64,000 bases of DNA from Microbaculum marinisediminis. GTDB taxonomy: Bacteria > Pseudomonadota > Alphaproteobacteria > Rhizobiales > Tepidamorphaceae. Positions 27,820 to 35,820 of the stretch are shown here, piece by piece. The notes under the pieces are model-generated. The model had not been told where the DNA came from. It made no database searches and worked only from the letters and a program-made list of their open reading frames with translations. The position numbers were made by a program, and so were the translations under genes. Position 1 is the stretch's first letter, and every line of letters begins with the position of its first letter. The stretch is taken from positions 434,001-498,000 of the forward strand of contig NZ_JALIDZ010000001.1 of the NCBI RefSeq assembly GCF_025397915.1, read 5' to 3'.

Positions 27820-28089
27820 ATGGTCAATAAAGTACCACGCGGTATTAATTCGATCACAGGCGCACAAGTACGCGCCGCGCGTGCATTGGTCCGATGGACA
27901 GCAAACGATCTCGCAACCGCTGCGAAACTTGGTGTAATGACGATCCGGCGCGCTGAGGGCACAGACGATGCAGTTAGCATCACGCCAGCGAACGCCGACG
28001 CCATCCGCCGCGCGCTAGAATGCGCTGGCGTCGAATTCATCGAGGAAAACGGCGGCGGGCCGGGGGTAAGATTGAAGGGCTCCGCTTAA
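27820..28089 (+). CDS. XRE-family regulator of the element
   Basis: 89 aa from the ATG at 27820 (MVNKVPRGINSITGAQV). The core is an XRE helix-turn-helix: ITGAQVRAARALVRWTANDL, AAKLGVMTIRRAEG, then DAIRRALECAGVEFIEENGG, a common short phage or plasmid regulator ending. It is the only rightward gene of the element and diverges from the acidic gene across an inverted repeat, so it probably represses that region and itself. Confidence 0.82.
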   Translation: MVNKVPRGINSITGAQVRAARALVRWTANDLATAAKLGVMTIRRAEGTDDAVSITPANADAIRRALECAGVEFIEENGGGPGVRLKGSA

Positions 28090-28185
28090 GTTACTATCCC
28101 TCGCAGTCTCACGTTGCCCGGCGTAAGAAACGGGTACTTGATCGCCACCGAGCGGCAGCGCGTGGACGCGTCGCGTTCAGGATTA

Positions 28186-30525
28186 TTATGTTTGGATACG
28201 CACCCGCTGACGCAGCTGCTCATAGAGTTGAATTTCGGCTTCGTGGGCGATTTCCACCACAACCGCGAAGGCTTGACGACCGACGTCTGCAGCCCAACCG
28301 CCTGCGCACCTAACAACTAGATGATAGGTATCGCCGTAGTGGCTGACATCGCGCGAGAAACTCGCGGTTGCTGTTTGCAGGCTGGATTTCTCGCGTAGCG
28401 TAGGACGTGGTTCCAGCGAGCAGTTAAAGCGATTTTCCAACGCTGGGAATGGACCGTCTTCTGCTACGCGCCGGCGAAAATGCTCAAAGATGAGATCTGG
28501 CTCACAACCACGGATCAGCCTGAACCCCATCGTATTGCCCGCATAGTCGCGTCGGCTGTGACGAACCGGCGGATCGTAAGCTAGGCTAACCCTGATTGTG
28601 CGTCGCCCCCGCTCAGTCTGAAATGCCTCAGGAATCGGGATCTGATAAACAGCAAAATGATCGACTTCCAATTCATCTTCGGCATAGAGCGCTACGCGCG
28701 CATCATCGGAAAAAACAGCGCGCTCAATATCGACTAACCCATGACCGCAGATCGCTCGTTCCGCATCAGCGCCAAGGGGCTGGAGCCTTGCGCGCGCCTC
28801 TGCAGGTATGCTTGCGCTTCCCGCGAGAAGTGCGCGGATCAGATTTGCCGAAGCGTTGGGGAAACGAGCTAATATTTGGCTCGCTTTGAACGCTACGAGC
28901 GGCGCCGAATAGGAGGTACCTGATCGGCCGGCAAAAAGACGATCAACAAATACATTATGAAGTGAAAGCACCCCAGCTTCTGGTAAGTCCTCGCCGCCTC
29001 GCAAACGCGCTACGATAGGATCGTATACCAGCGTGCCACCAACATCGACTAAATCAGGCTTAATTCCCTCTCGAATTCCGGGACCCGCCCTAGAGAACGG
29101 CGAGGGTTCCAGTGCATTTGTGATCGGGCGCACACCTACACTGCCCGCAGCCAGTGGGCCCATTCCATCGCCCTGCGCCAACGAGCCTACAGTGATGACG
29201 TTTATCGCGCCGGCAGGCTCGCATAGTCGATTTGTAGGTTCCAGCAGATACCCGGGATACTCGGTGACGGCCTGCTCGATACGATTGCCTACCCTTGGAT
29301 TGCGATTACCCGCAGCGACAATTATAAGCACGTCCAAGTCGCGAGCCAATTCGTCAAGCGTTGCCGCCCAGGGACCCACTTTGCCTCCGTCAAAGACCTT
29401 TTTCCGGTCCCCCAAAGCGATAACGAAAATCCGGCAATCGAACTCTTGGCTTAACTGAGTGATTGCGTCCCGCATCAATGCGGGCGTTAGGCGCCGGTCG
29501 GGAAAATTCCCAGTGTGATCAAGTACTTTAGCAGAACACAGCCGTGCAGCGCGATCAAGTGTTCCATTGTCAAGTTGAGCGCGCAGATCACCGAACGTCG
29601 AAATCCCGGAAACAAAGGTACCGTGGCCAAAGTCATCCGCCGTACCTAACGCCTCCGGCACACCAATGGCGCCCACGATTATGTCTTCGATCAACGGATG
29701 TAGATTTACGCCGCTGTCGATAACGCCAATTAGAGGGGCGTCCTCACCGACCTCACCCAGCGGTGGCAAGTCGGCCATTTCAAAATCAACGGCCTCTCCG
29801 GTTGAAACGTCCGGCTCCGGTGGAAAGTCGATTTCTGCGATTTCATCTATTCCGAGTAATGTCTGAATGATCGCACCGTCGCACCGAATGCGGACGAGTG
29901 ATATGGAGGGGCCGATATATCTGTCTAGCTCTTCGCCATTTCGTCCTTGAACGTAGGCTGAAATATCTTCGATTTTCCTGGTCCGCAAATCGCGACGGCC
30001 AAGGTCCCACAGCTCGGCATCCACAGTATAAATTGTGCCAGCTTGGAAATCTGCCACCTCAGTAAAGCCGTCCTCCCGCGCCCTGATGCCAATCCGGTCG
30101 CGAGGCGCGATTGCACTGATACCCTCGATGCCGCCGATGAAGGCTGCATAAGCTGGGTTCACGCACCCCAGAGGCACGCCTTGACCATAGGCGGCCAAGC
30201 GTTCACGGAAAGCGGCCATGTCGTCGGTTGAAGCGAATAGCACCAGTGTCCGATCGTCATCGCTCGACAACAAAGTCAAGCCGACTCGGTTCCAATCCTC
30301 CTCAAGAAGCGCCCCGGACATCTGGACTTTGAGGATCAGCGAGGGATCGACGAACTCCGGCCGGCGCCGACGCTGCTGTGTTTCTATGGCGAGGTTAAGT
30401 TCAGCGTCTAGCCGCTGGCTATGCGCCGCGGGATTACGCGGTGGAGGCGGTCGTCCACCTCCAGCTTTTCTTCGTTGGAACCGCTCGGGCAAACGCAGGA
30501 GTTGCAAATGCTCATAGCGTGCCAT
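28186..30525 (-). CDS. ietS: IetS-like subtilisin-family serine protease (anti-phage IetAS)
   Basis: 779 aa. The S8 triad is visible: Asp270 in LIGVIDSGVNLHP, His301 in DDFGHGTFVSG and Ser538 in GRSGTSYSAPLV, with the oxyanion Asn407 in VAAGNRNP. About 260 residues precede the protease domain and there is no signal peptide, so it should act in the cytoplasm. It follows the AAA ATPase gene by 10 bp. An AAA ATPase plus subtilase pair is the composition of IetAS, described for plasmid stability and later as a phage-defence system. The base composition is AT-richer than the chromosome. Confidence 0.82.
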   Translation of the reverse strand: MARYEHLQLLRLPERFQRRKAGGGRPPPPRNPAAHSQRLDAELNLAIETQQRRRRPEFVDPSLILKVQMSGALLEEDWNRVGLTLLSSDDDRTLVLFASTDDMAAFRERLAAYGQGVPLGCVNPAYAAFIGGIEGISAIAPRDRIGIRAREDGFTEVADFQAGTIYTVDAELWDLGRRDLRTRKIEDISAYVQGRNGEELDRYIGPSISLVRIRCDGAIIQTLLGIDEIAEIDFPPEPDVSTGEAVDFEMADLPPLGEVGEDAPLIGVIDSGVNLHPLIEDIIVGAIGVPEALGTADDFGHGTFVSGISTFGDLRAQLDNGTLDRAARLCSAKVLDHTGNFPDRRLTPALMRDAITQLSQEFDCRIFVIALGDRKKVFDGGKVGPWAATLDELARDLDVLIIVAAGNRNPRVGNRIEQAVTEYPGYLLEPTNRLCEPAGAINVITVGSLAQGDGMGPLAAGSVGVRPITNALEPSPFSRAGPGIREGIKPDLVDVGGTLVYDPIVARLRGGEDLPEAGVLSLHNVFVDRLFAGRSGTSYSAPLVAFKASQILARFPNASANLIRALLAGSASIPAEARARLQPLGADAERAICGHGLVDIERAVFSDDARVALYAEDELEVDHFAVYQIPIPEAFQTERGRRTIRVSLAYDPPVRHSRRDYAGNTMGFRLIRGCEPDLIFEHFRRRVAEDGPFPALENRFNCSLEPRPTLREKSSLQTATASFSRDVSHYGDTYHLVVRCAGGWAADVGRQAFAVVVEIAHEAEIQLYEQLRQRVRIQT

Positions 30526-30535
30526 GTCGGAGCTG

Positions 30536-31525
30536 CTAGCCTGACTGAGTTATTCGCGTGCGACCATGCTTGCGGCGGCGCTCGTCACTAATCGCTTTAC
30601 GAAAATCACTCTCGCGGACCTCTTTTCGTTTCTCGATGATAGCAGATTTTATAGCCTGAGTACTTACGCGGTCTATCTCCGCAAAGGAATAGCCGCCCAA
30701 ATTCGCCGCGTAACTAATGGGATCAAAGGCAACCGTGATATTCTTGAACTTCATTCGCAGGAAGCGCTCTGTTAAGCGCCGATCGGGCTTGTCAAACCAG
30801 ATCACCTCGTCGAATCGACGCCAGATTGCTTCGTCTAAAGATTTATCTAGATTAGTTGCCGCCACCAAGAAACCCTTGGGCGTGATCCGGTCAATGAAGA
30901 TCAGTAAACTATTTACGACGCGGCGCAGCTCATTGTGCTCGCCACTTTCGTCTCTGGCACGGGCTAGCGCATCGAACTCGTCAAAAAACAGGACGCTGGG
31001 TTGTTTTCGTGCAAATTCGAATATTTTACGTACGTTGGTCGCTGTCTCGCCAAGATAAGAGGAAATCAACCGGTCCAGCTTAACGATATAAAGCGGCAGG
31101 CCTAATTCACACGCAAATATCTCCGCACAGAGCGTCTTTCCACAACCGGGCGGCCCGCAGAAAAGCAACTTCGAACGAACTGGCAAGCCGCGTCGTCGAA
31201 TTTCTTCGGCTCGCCGAAATTCCTTCATTAGCCCAAGGAAGACGCGTGTATTTTCAGAACTAAGCACAATGTCCTGTTTGCTGTGAGTTGGCTCGACGAG
31301 TTCGATGAAATCACCCGCCGCCTCTGGAAATGGGATAAGCGGCGCAAGTGCCTTTGGCTTAGATTGCCGAGCAGGCGCGGCATCAAGGGTATTTCGGAGC
31401 GAACGAGCGAGCACGCGGTTATTCTTCTTCTCTTCTTCGTCGATGATCTGCTCGGCTACGGCACGAAATTCATCGTCCCGGCCGTAACTCGCCAGCAGTT
31501 TTTTCATCAACTCGCCGCGTGCCAT
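30536..31525 (-). CDS. ietA: IetA-like AAA ATPase (anti-phage IetAS)
   Basis: 329 aa. Walker A GPPGCGKT is at 124-131, Walker B LFFDEFDAL at about 179-187, sensor 1 in VAATNLDKSLD and the Arg finger region in WRRFDEVIWF; this is a classical AAA module with a short N-terminal helical domain. The stop lies 10 bp before the protease start, giving a two-gene operon. In the family the ATPase is thought to control or feed the protease partner. The trigger is unknown. Confidence 0.82.
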   Translation of the reverse strand: MARGELMKKLLASYGRDDEFRAVAEQIIDEEEKKNNRVLARSLRNTLDAAPARQSKPKALAPLIPFPEAAGDFIELVEPTHSKQDIVLSSENTRVFLGLMKEFRRAEEIRRRGLPVRSKLLFCGPPGCGKTLCAEIFACELGLPLYIVKLDRLISSYLGETATNVRKIFEFARKQPSVLFFDEFDALARARDESGEHNELRRVVNSLLIFIDRITPKGFLVAATNLDKSLDEAIWRRFDEVIWFDKPDRRLTERFLRMKFKNITVAFDPISYAANLGGYSFAEIDRVSTQAIKSAIIEKRKEVRESDFRKAISDERRRKHGRTRITQSG

Positions 31526-31881
31526 GTCTTGTCTGCCAACTCCCCAAGCGCCACCGAATCATATCCGCGTATACGCCACTTCAGCATGATTTCCGCTCGC
31601 GCAGTTTAGCCCAACTGTCAACTTCAGCATTTCGTTTTCGCGCTGCGAGGCCAAAATTCTTGTGCCTGTCCCTTCTTGGGGCAGCCTTAAATCCAGTACG
31701 GACTGAAATGCGACAGTCATACACACGCCGTCCCGACACGTGCGCTACCGCTGGGACACGTGTATCCGTGTACCGCATGCACGCTGATCTACTGGCGAAC
31801 ATTCAGGCGCAGTGTGCCCGTAGGAGAGGCGGCCCTTGGGAAGGACCCAACCAAGGGGCCCCACCGCGCTGGCCGTTTTGT
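31526..31881. other. 356-bp gap upstream of ietA with duplicated GACACGTG sites
   Basis: No convincing gene. GACACGTG occurs at 31735-31742 and 31755-31762, 20 bp apart on the same helical face. The second copy is part of an imperfect inverted repeat GGGACACG / CGTGTACC (31753-31772). These may be operator sites for ietA or the neighbouring HTH gene. The rest shows nothing I can name. Confidence 0.45.
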
Positions 31882-32499
31882 TCACCATCGCCGCTCCCCG
31901 GCGCCAAGATGCCGTAATATTCGTCGGCACTGCCGATCGGAGAGCGAGGGTCTAGGTCGAAGGCCGGGAGCGCTCGGCTCTCTTTTCTTGAAAACCTTCT
32001 GTTTCTCCGTCCCAGGCACGCCCGTGCCCCCACCCCCCTCTGCAGCGCGGCCGAGGCGTAGCCAAGCGATCCATTCCGCCGAAACGATAGTGATGATGTT
32101 CGGTAGATTGCGGTCCCGCGCGATCCGCCGTTCCTTAACGTGGATCAAGCCAGCCGCCTTGGCGGTGCGCACGGCGCGCTTCACGACTGTTGTGCCGGAC
32201 AACCCCGCGCGTTTCGCGATGTCGCTATTGGCAAGCGCGCAGAAGCCACGGCGGCGCACCTGGTCGCGGATGATGGCCATGACGGCCATCTCGCCCGGTG
32301 TGAACATCGCCCGGAGCTGCGGCGGCAAAGCCGAGCTGCCGCCCCAGACGCGGCGCCGGTCGCGCCGCATGCCGCATTCGAGCGAACTCGCCGGTGGCGG
32401 CAATCGGTGCGCCCTGCGTTTCTCGGGGAGATCCGGAATGCTGTCCGGATCAACGCCGTATTTGGCGCACAGCGCAAGAAGGTCGGCCTGGGCGTTCAT
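31882..32499 (-). CDS. winged-helix DNA-binding protein of the element
   Basis: 205 aa. The central part (about 65-150) is a winged-helix/HTH domain: FTPGEMAVMAIIRDQVRRRG, SDIAKRAGLSGTTVVKRAVR and AGLIHVKERRIARDRNLPNI. The ends are basic and probably disordered. Similar proteins occur in small phage islands, where they may act in regulation or replication initiation. Its ATG overlaps the preceding stop codon (32496-32499). Confidence 0.7.
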   Translation of the reverse strand: MNAQADLLALCAKYGVDPDSIPDLPEKRRAHRLPPPASSLECGMRRDRRRVWGGSSALPPQLRAMFTPGEMAVMAIIRDQVRRRGFCALANSDIAKRAGLSGTTVVKRAVRTAKAAGLIHVKERRIARDRNLPNIITIVSAEWIAWLRLGRAAEGGGGTGVPGTEKQKVFKKREPSAPGLRPRPSLSDRQCRRILRHLGAGERRW

Positions 32500-32831
32500 C
32501 GCCCCGCCCTATCGCCGGCCGGCAATTCATGCGGATAAGCATCTTTCGAAGTGCGGTTCCTAGGGGGAAACGCGTTTAGCGTCGAGGCCGAAACCGGTTC
32601 CGTATCCGCACCGGTTATCGCTCGGCCAGAAGAAGATACCGGTTCCTCGGAGGGACTGATATCGCCCGCCCGGCTCGCCTCGATGATCGCAGCGCGCGCG
32701 TCGCCACGATTGGCGAAGCGACCGAGCTTGACGTTGCGGCCATCAATGACCGCGATAGCGTCGCATCCGCCCTCGGTTTCGTTGATATACCCTATGCAGT
32801 CCAAACCGTGCGTGACGGCAAGTTCCGGCAT
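32496..32831 (-). CDS. small element protein, unknown
   Basis: 111 aa. The first 55 residues look folded (CIGYINETEGGCDAIAVIDG, RFANRGDARAAIIEASR) and the rest is low complexity. Its TGA overlaps the ATG of the winged-helix gene (ATGA), so the pair is coupled. It starts inside the tail of the extended glycosyltransferase frame on the same strand. No family is recognised. Confidence 0.55.
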   Translation of the reverse strand: MPELAVTHGLDCIGYINETEGGCDAIAVIDGRNVKLGRFANRGDARAAIIEASRAGDISPSEEPVSSSGRAITGADTEPVSASTLNAFPPRNRTSKDAYPHELPAGDRAGR

Positions 32832-34867
32832 CCGAGGATCCTTTCCGGTCTCTCGGATGGGGAACTGGGGTTAACTGGATCAAACGGTTGCCGGCGCTTC
32901 CCAAGCTGAATGTCGTCGGTTCGATCCCGATCGCCCGCTCCAATTTTTCCATAGGCCTGCGAATCGGGCGGGACCGGCGCCATGCCGGTCAGGCCGTGCT
33001 CGGTCTTTTCCCACAAATGCGGGGCGCGGCAGAGCTGCGCGACGGCGCGGACGGCGGCGATCGACATCGTCAGCCAGTAGACCGGCAACAGCGCCAGTTC
33101 GGGCACGAGCCACCACATCGGCCGGTGCCTCAGGCCGGCAAGCGCAAGCGCGAACCCCGCCGCGTAGCCCGCAATCAGGTTCAGCATGCCAATCCAGTTG
33201 ACCGCGAAGTCGACCGAACCGCCGCCATTGAGGAAGATGTCGCCGCGCAGGACCTGGACGGCGATGGCCACAAGGAAGACCGGGTGGACGAAGGCGGAGG
33301 CGACGACGCCGCCGAAGATCGCCTGAATGCCCAGGAACCGGACCGGACCCAGGCGGCGCAGCAGGTCGCCGGGCGCGCGCATGTGGACCAGATAGGTCTG
33401 GATCCAGCCCTTCATCCAGCGGGTGCGCTGGCACAGCCAGGGCCGGAAGCTGACGGGCGCCTCCTCCAGCGTCGTCGACCGCAACGTCTTGCAGCGATAG
33501 CCCGCCCGGGCCAGCCGCAGGCCGAGGTCGGCGTCCTCGGTCACGTTGTAGGCATCCCAGCCGCCGACCGCCTTCAGCGCGCGGATGCGGAAATGGTTGG
33601 AGGTTCCCCCCAGCGGAAACGGCAAGCCGAGCCGCTCCAGCGCCGGCAGGAACACCTCGAACAGCGAGGCGTATTCGAGCGCGAGCTGGCGCGTGAACCA
33701 GCTCTCCGGCCAGTTGTACCAGGCGAGCCGCGCCTGCAGGCAAACGACGTCTTCGGATTCGGCGGCGAAGCGCTCGGCGGCGAGGCGCAACTGGCGCGGA
33801 TCCGGCAGATCCTCCGCGTCGAAGACGGTGACGAAAGCGCCCCGGGCGAACGCCAGGGCGAAACCGAGCGCCTTCGGCTTGGTCTTCGGCGCGGCATCGG
33901 GGACAACGACGACCTGGATCTGCGGCGGCAGCGCGGCCCGGCGCAGGACCGCCAGCGTCTCGGCATCGTCGGCCTCGGTGACGATCTTGATGTCGAGACG
34001 GTGGGCGGGATAGTCGAGGCGCGCGAGCGCGGCGATCAGGCCGGGCACGAGGGCGGCCTCGCGATAGAGCGGCACCAGCACCGTGTAGTCCGGCAGCTCG
34101 TGGTCGGATAGCGGCCGAGATCGCTCCGTCCGGGACGACTCCGGAGGGCCAGACAGCGAAGATCCTAAAGAGGACGGCATCAGCCCCAGCACCGCGGCGG
34201 CGAGACGCAGCCCGATGACGCCCAGAAAGAAAAGGCCGAACAGGCCGGTCAGCGCCAGCAGCGTCGCAACCGGGAACGCCAGCGCGGCCAGCAGGGCGAC
34301 AAGCGGCATGGCGGCGAGCACCACGGCCTGCCTGCGGTCGAGCAGCCGGCGCGCGGAATTGCCGTCGTGCAGCAGCCCGCCGCCATTTCGGGCGACCGCT
34401 ACGAGATGGTCCTGCGCGCACGAGACGAGGGCGTCGGTCAGCGCCTGCGGCGTGGTGATGAACAGTTGCCGGGCCGCAAAGGGACGGGCGGAAAGCGTCT
34501 CCACGAGCGCCGCGACCTGTCGTCCGCGCGGCGCGCAGGCGATCTCGGTGCCGTCGCCGTTGGCCACGACGAGCATGCCGAGCCGCGCGGCGAGCGCCGG
34601 ATCGCGGCCGACGAAGGGATCGGCGGGAAAGCGCAGCCGCACGATGGATACGAACCGGGCGCCGACCGCGGCGGAGAGTGCGCGATAATAGGTGTCGATC
34701 GAGACGAGACGGCGCGACAGCAGCAGTTCATGCGCGCAGGCGCCGAGCCGGTCGGCCTCCGCGACGGCCTCCTCTAGCGCCTCAAGCGGCAGCCTGCCCG
34801 TGAGAAACGCCACGTCGGGCGGCAGGTCCGCAACCGCTTCGCGCCGAACGGCACCCTCCGCCGTCAC
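32792..34867 (-). CDS. membrane glycosyltransferase family 2, 3' end altered by element insertion
   Basis: 691 aa from a GTG at 34867 with AGGGGGG just upstream (a TTG at 34885 is in frame). Residues about 10-165 resemble the N-terminal domain of GspE-type proteins. Two TM segments follow, then the GT-A domain with LVPLYREAALV, FDAEDLPDP (DxD), TEDADLG and QRTRW, the processive GT2 signature, then four or more TM segments. The last ~51 codons come from the antisense tRNA repeat (GDRDRTDDIQLGK) and element DNA, so the native C-terminus was replaced. The product may be an exopolysaccharide or lipid-linked glycan. Confidence 0.88.
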   Translation of the reverse strand: MTAEGAVRREAVADLPPDVAFLTGRLPLEALEEAVAEADRLGACAHELLLSRRLVSIDTYYRALSAAVGARFVSIVRLRFPADPFVGRDPALAARLGMLVVANGDGTEIACAPRGRQVAALVETLSARPFAARQLFITTPQALTDALVSCAQDHLVAVARNGGGLLHDGNSARRLLDRRQAVVLAAMPLVALLAALAFPVATLLALTGLFGLFFLGVIGLRLAAAVLGLMPSSLGSSLSGPPESSRTERSRPLSDHELPDYTVLVPLYREAALVPGLIAALARLDYPAHRLDIKIVTEADDAETLAVLRRAALPPQIQVVVVPDAAPKTKPKALGFALAFARGAFVTVFDAEDLPDPRQLRLAAERFAAESEDVVCLQARLAWYNWPESWFTRQLALEYASLFEVFLPALERLGLPFPLGGTSNHFRIRALKAVGGWDAYNVTEDADLGLRLARAGYRCKTLRSTTLEEAPVSFRPWLCQRTRWMKGWIQTYLVHMRAPGDLLRRLGPVRFLGIQAIFGGVVASAFVHPVFLVAIAVQVLRGDIFLNGGGSVDFAVNWIGMLNLIAGYAAGFALALAGLRHRPMWWLVPELALLPVYWLTMSIAAVRAVAQLCRAPHLWEKTEHGLTGMAPVPPDSQAYGKIGAGDRDRTDDIQLGKRRQPFDPVNPSSPSERPERILGCRNLPSRTVWTA
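32896..32947. repeat. attR: 52-bp direct repeat, partial tRNA-Gly copy
   Basis: Identical to 23024-23075. It contains only the 3' half of tRNA-Gly (anticodon loop to CCA), so it is not a functional tRNA. It is read antisense as part of the glycosyltransferase frame. Confidence 0.9.
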
Positions 34868-34959
34868 GCGCCCCCCTGCTGACAACCACAGCCGGGGTTA
34901 CTATAAGCATCGAACCCGCTCTGCAGCGAGATTTTTCTCGCAGTGGTTGAAAGGACGCC

Positions 34960-35820
34960 ATGGGCCGCATCGGTCGCGCTATCGTGAATTGCATCGCCGC
35001 CGGCGTCGCCGTGACGCTGCTGAGCCCCGGCGCACACGCGGTCGATCTTCCCGCCCAGGTGACGGTGCCGAGCTTCTGGGACCCCGCCCACAGGATGGAG
35101 AAACCGGATCTCTCGGAAGTCCGGGCGGTGCGGATCCTGGTCGAGGCGGAGAACCCGCCGTTCGCCTTCGTCGGTGCCGACGGCTTGCCGACCGGATTCT
35201 CGATCGAGCTGGCGCGGGCGATCTGCGTGGAGCTCGACGTGCCCTGCACGGTGCAGACGCTCAGATGGGACCTGCTGCCGAGCGGCATCGAATCGGATCT
35301 CGGCGACGCGATCATCGGATCGCTGGCGGTGTCCGCCGATAGCCGGGCGCGCTTCGACTTCTCCAACCGCTTCCTCACCCGGCCGGCGCGGTTCGTCGTC
35401 CGGAACAAGGGGCCCGAGCTGGAGATGATCCCGGAGGGGCTCGCCGGCAAACGCATCGCGGTGCAGCGGGGCACGGCGCATGAAGCCTATCTGAGGGCGT
35501 TCTTCCCCGGCTCGGTGCTGCACACCTACGAGACGGCCGACGCGGCGCGGACCGCGCTCAAGAACGGCGATGTCGAGGCGCTCTTCGAGGACGGACTGAA
35601 CGCGAGCCTGTGGCTCAACGGCTCGACTTCGGAAAACTGCTGCCGCTTCGCCGGCGCACCGTTCACCGAGGCGCGCTATTTCGGCGAGGGTCTGACGGTC
35701 GCGGTGGCGCCGGGCAATGACAGGCTGCGCGAGGCCTTCGACTTCGCCCTGGCCCGGATCCAGCAGAACGGCACCTTCCGGGAAATCTTCCTGCGCTATT
35801 TCCCGGTCAGCTTCTACTGA
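34960..35820 (+). CDS. extracellular solute-binding protein family 3
   Basis: 286 aa with AAGGA before the ATG. An N-terminal signal (residues 1-27, ending AHA) is followed by the periplasmic binding domain: VRILVEAENPPFAFVGADGL, LPTGFSIELARAICVEL, SADSRARFDFSNRFL and GLAGKRIAVQRGTAHEAYL. The family delivers amino acids or similar solutes to ABC permeases or acts as a sensor. No permease gene is adjacent. Its end overlaps the convergent desaturase-like gene by 7 bp. Confidence 0.88.
   Translation: MGRIGRAIVNCIAAGVAVTLLSPGAHAVDLPAQVTVPSFWDPAHRMEKPDLSEVRAVRILVEAENPPFAFVGADGLPTGFSIELARAICVELDVPCTVQTLRWDLLPSGIESDLGDAIIGSLAVSADSRARFDFSNRFLTRPARFVVRNKGPELEMIPEGLAGKRIAVQRGTAHEAYLRAFFPGSVLHTYETADAARTALKNGDVEALFEDGLNASLWLNGSTSENCCRFAGAPFTEARYFGEGLTVAVAPGNDRLREAFDFALARIQQNGTFREIFLRYFPVSFY

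Larger units (their letters stand above)
23024..32947. mobile_element. 9.9-kb integrative element in tRNA-Gly(CCC), satellite-like, carrying IetAS
   Basis: The element is defined by the perfect 52-bp repeat at both ends, a tyrosine integrase 87 bp inside the left end, and content unlike the flanks: a protease/major-capsid fusion, XRE and MerR-like regulators, an acidic phage-type protein, the IetAS defence pair and two small genes at the right end. I see no terminase, portal, tail, lysis or replication gene. That fits a capsid-carrying phage satellite or a much reduced prophage. The IetAS part is visibly AT-richer than the rest. Confidence 0.88.

Noticed and set aside
32896-32947. Second tRNA-Gly
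   Set aside because: Only the 3' half is present; it lacks the acceptor 5' strand and the D arm.
23024-32947. A complete prophage
   Set aside because: No terminase, portal, tail, lysis or replication genes are seen; only the capsid fusion is phage-structural.
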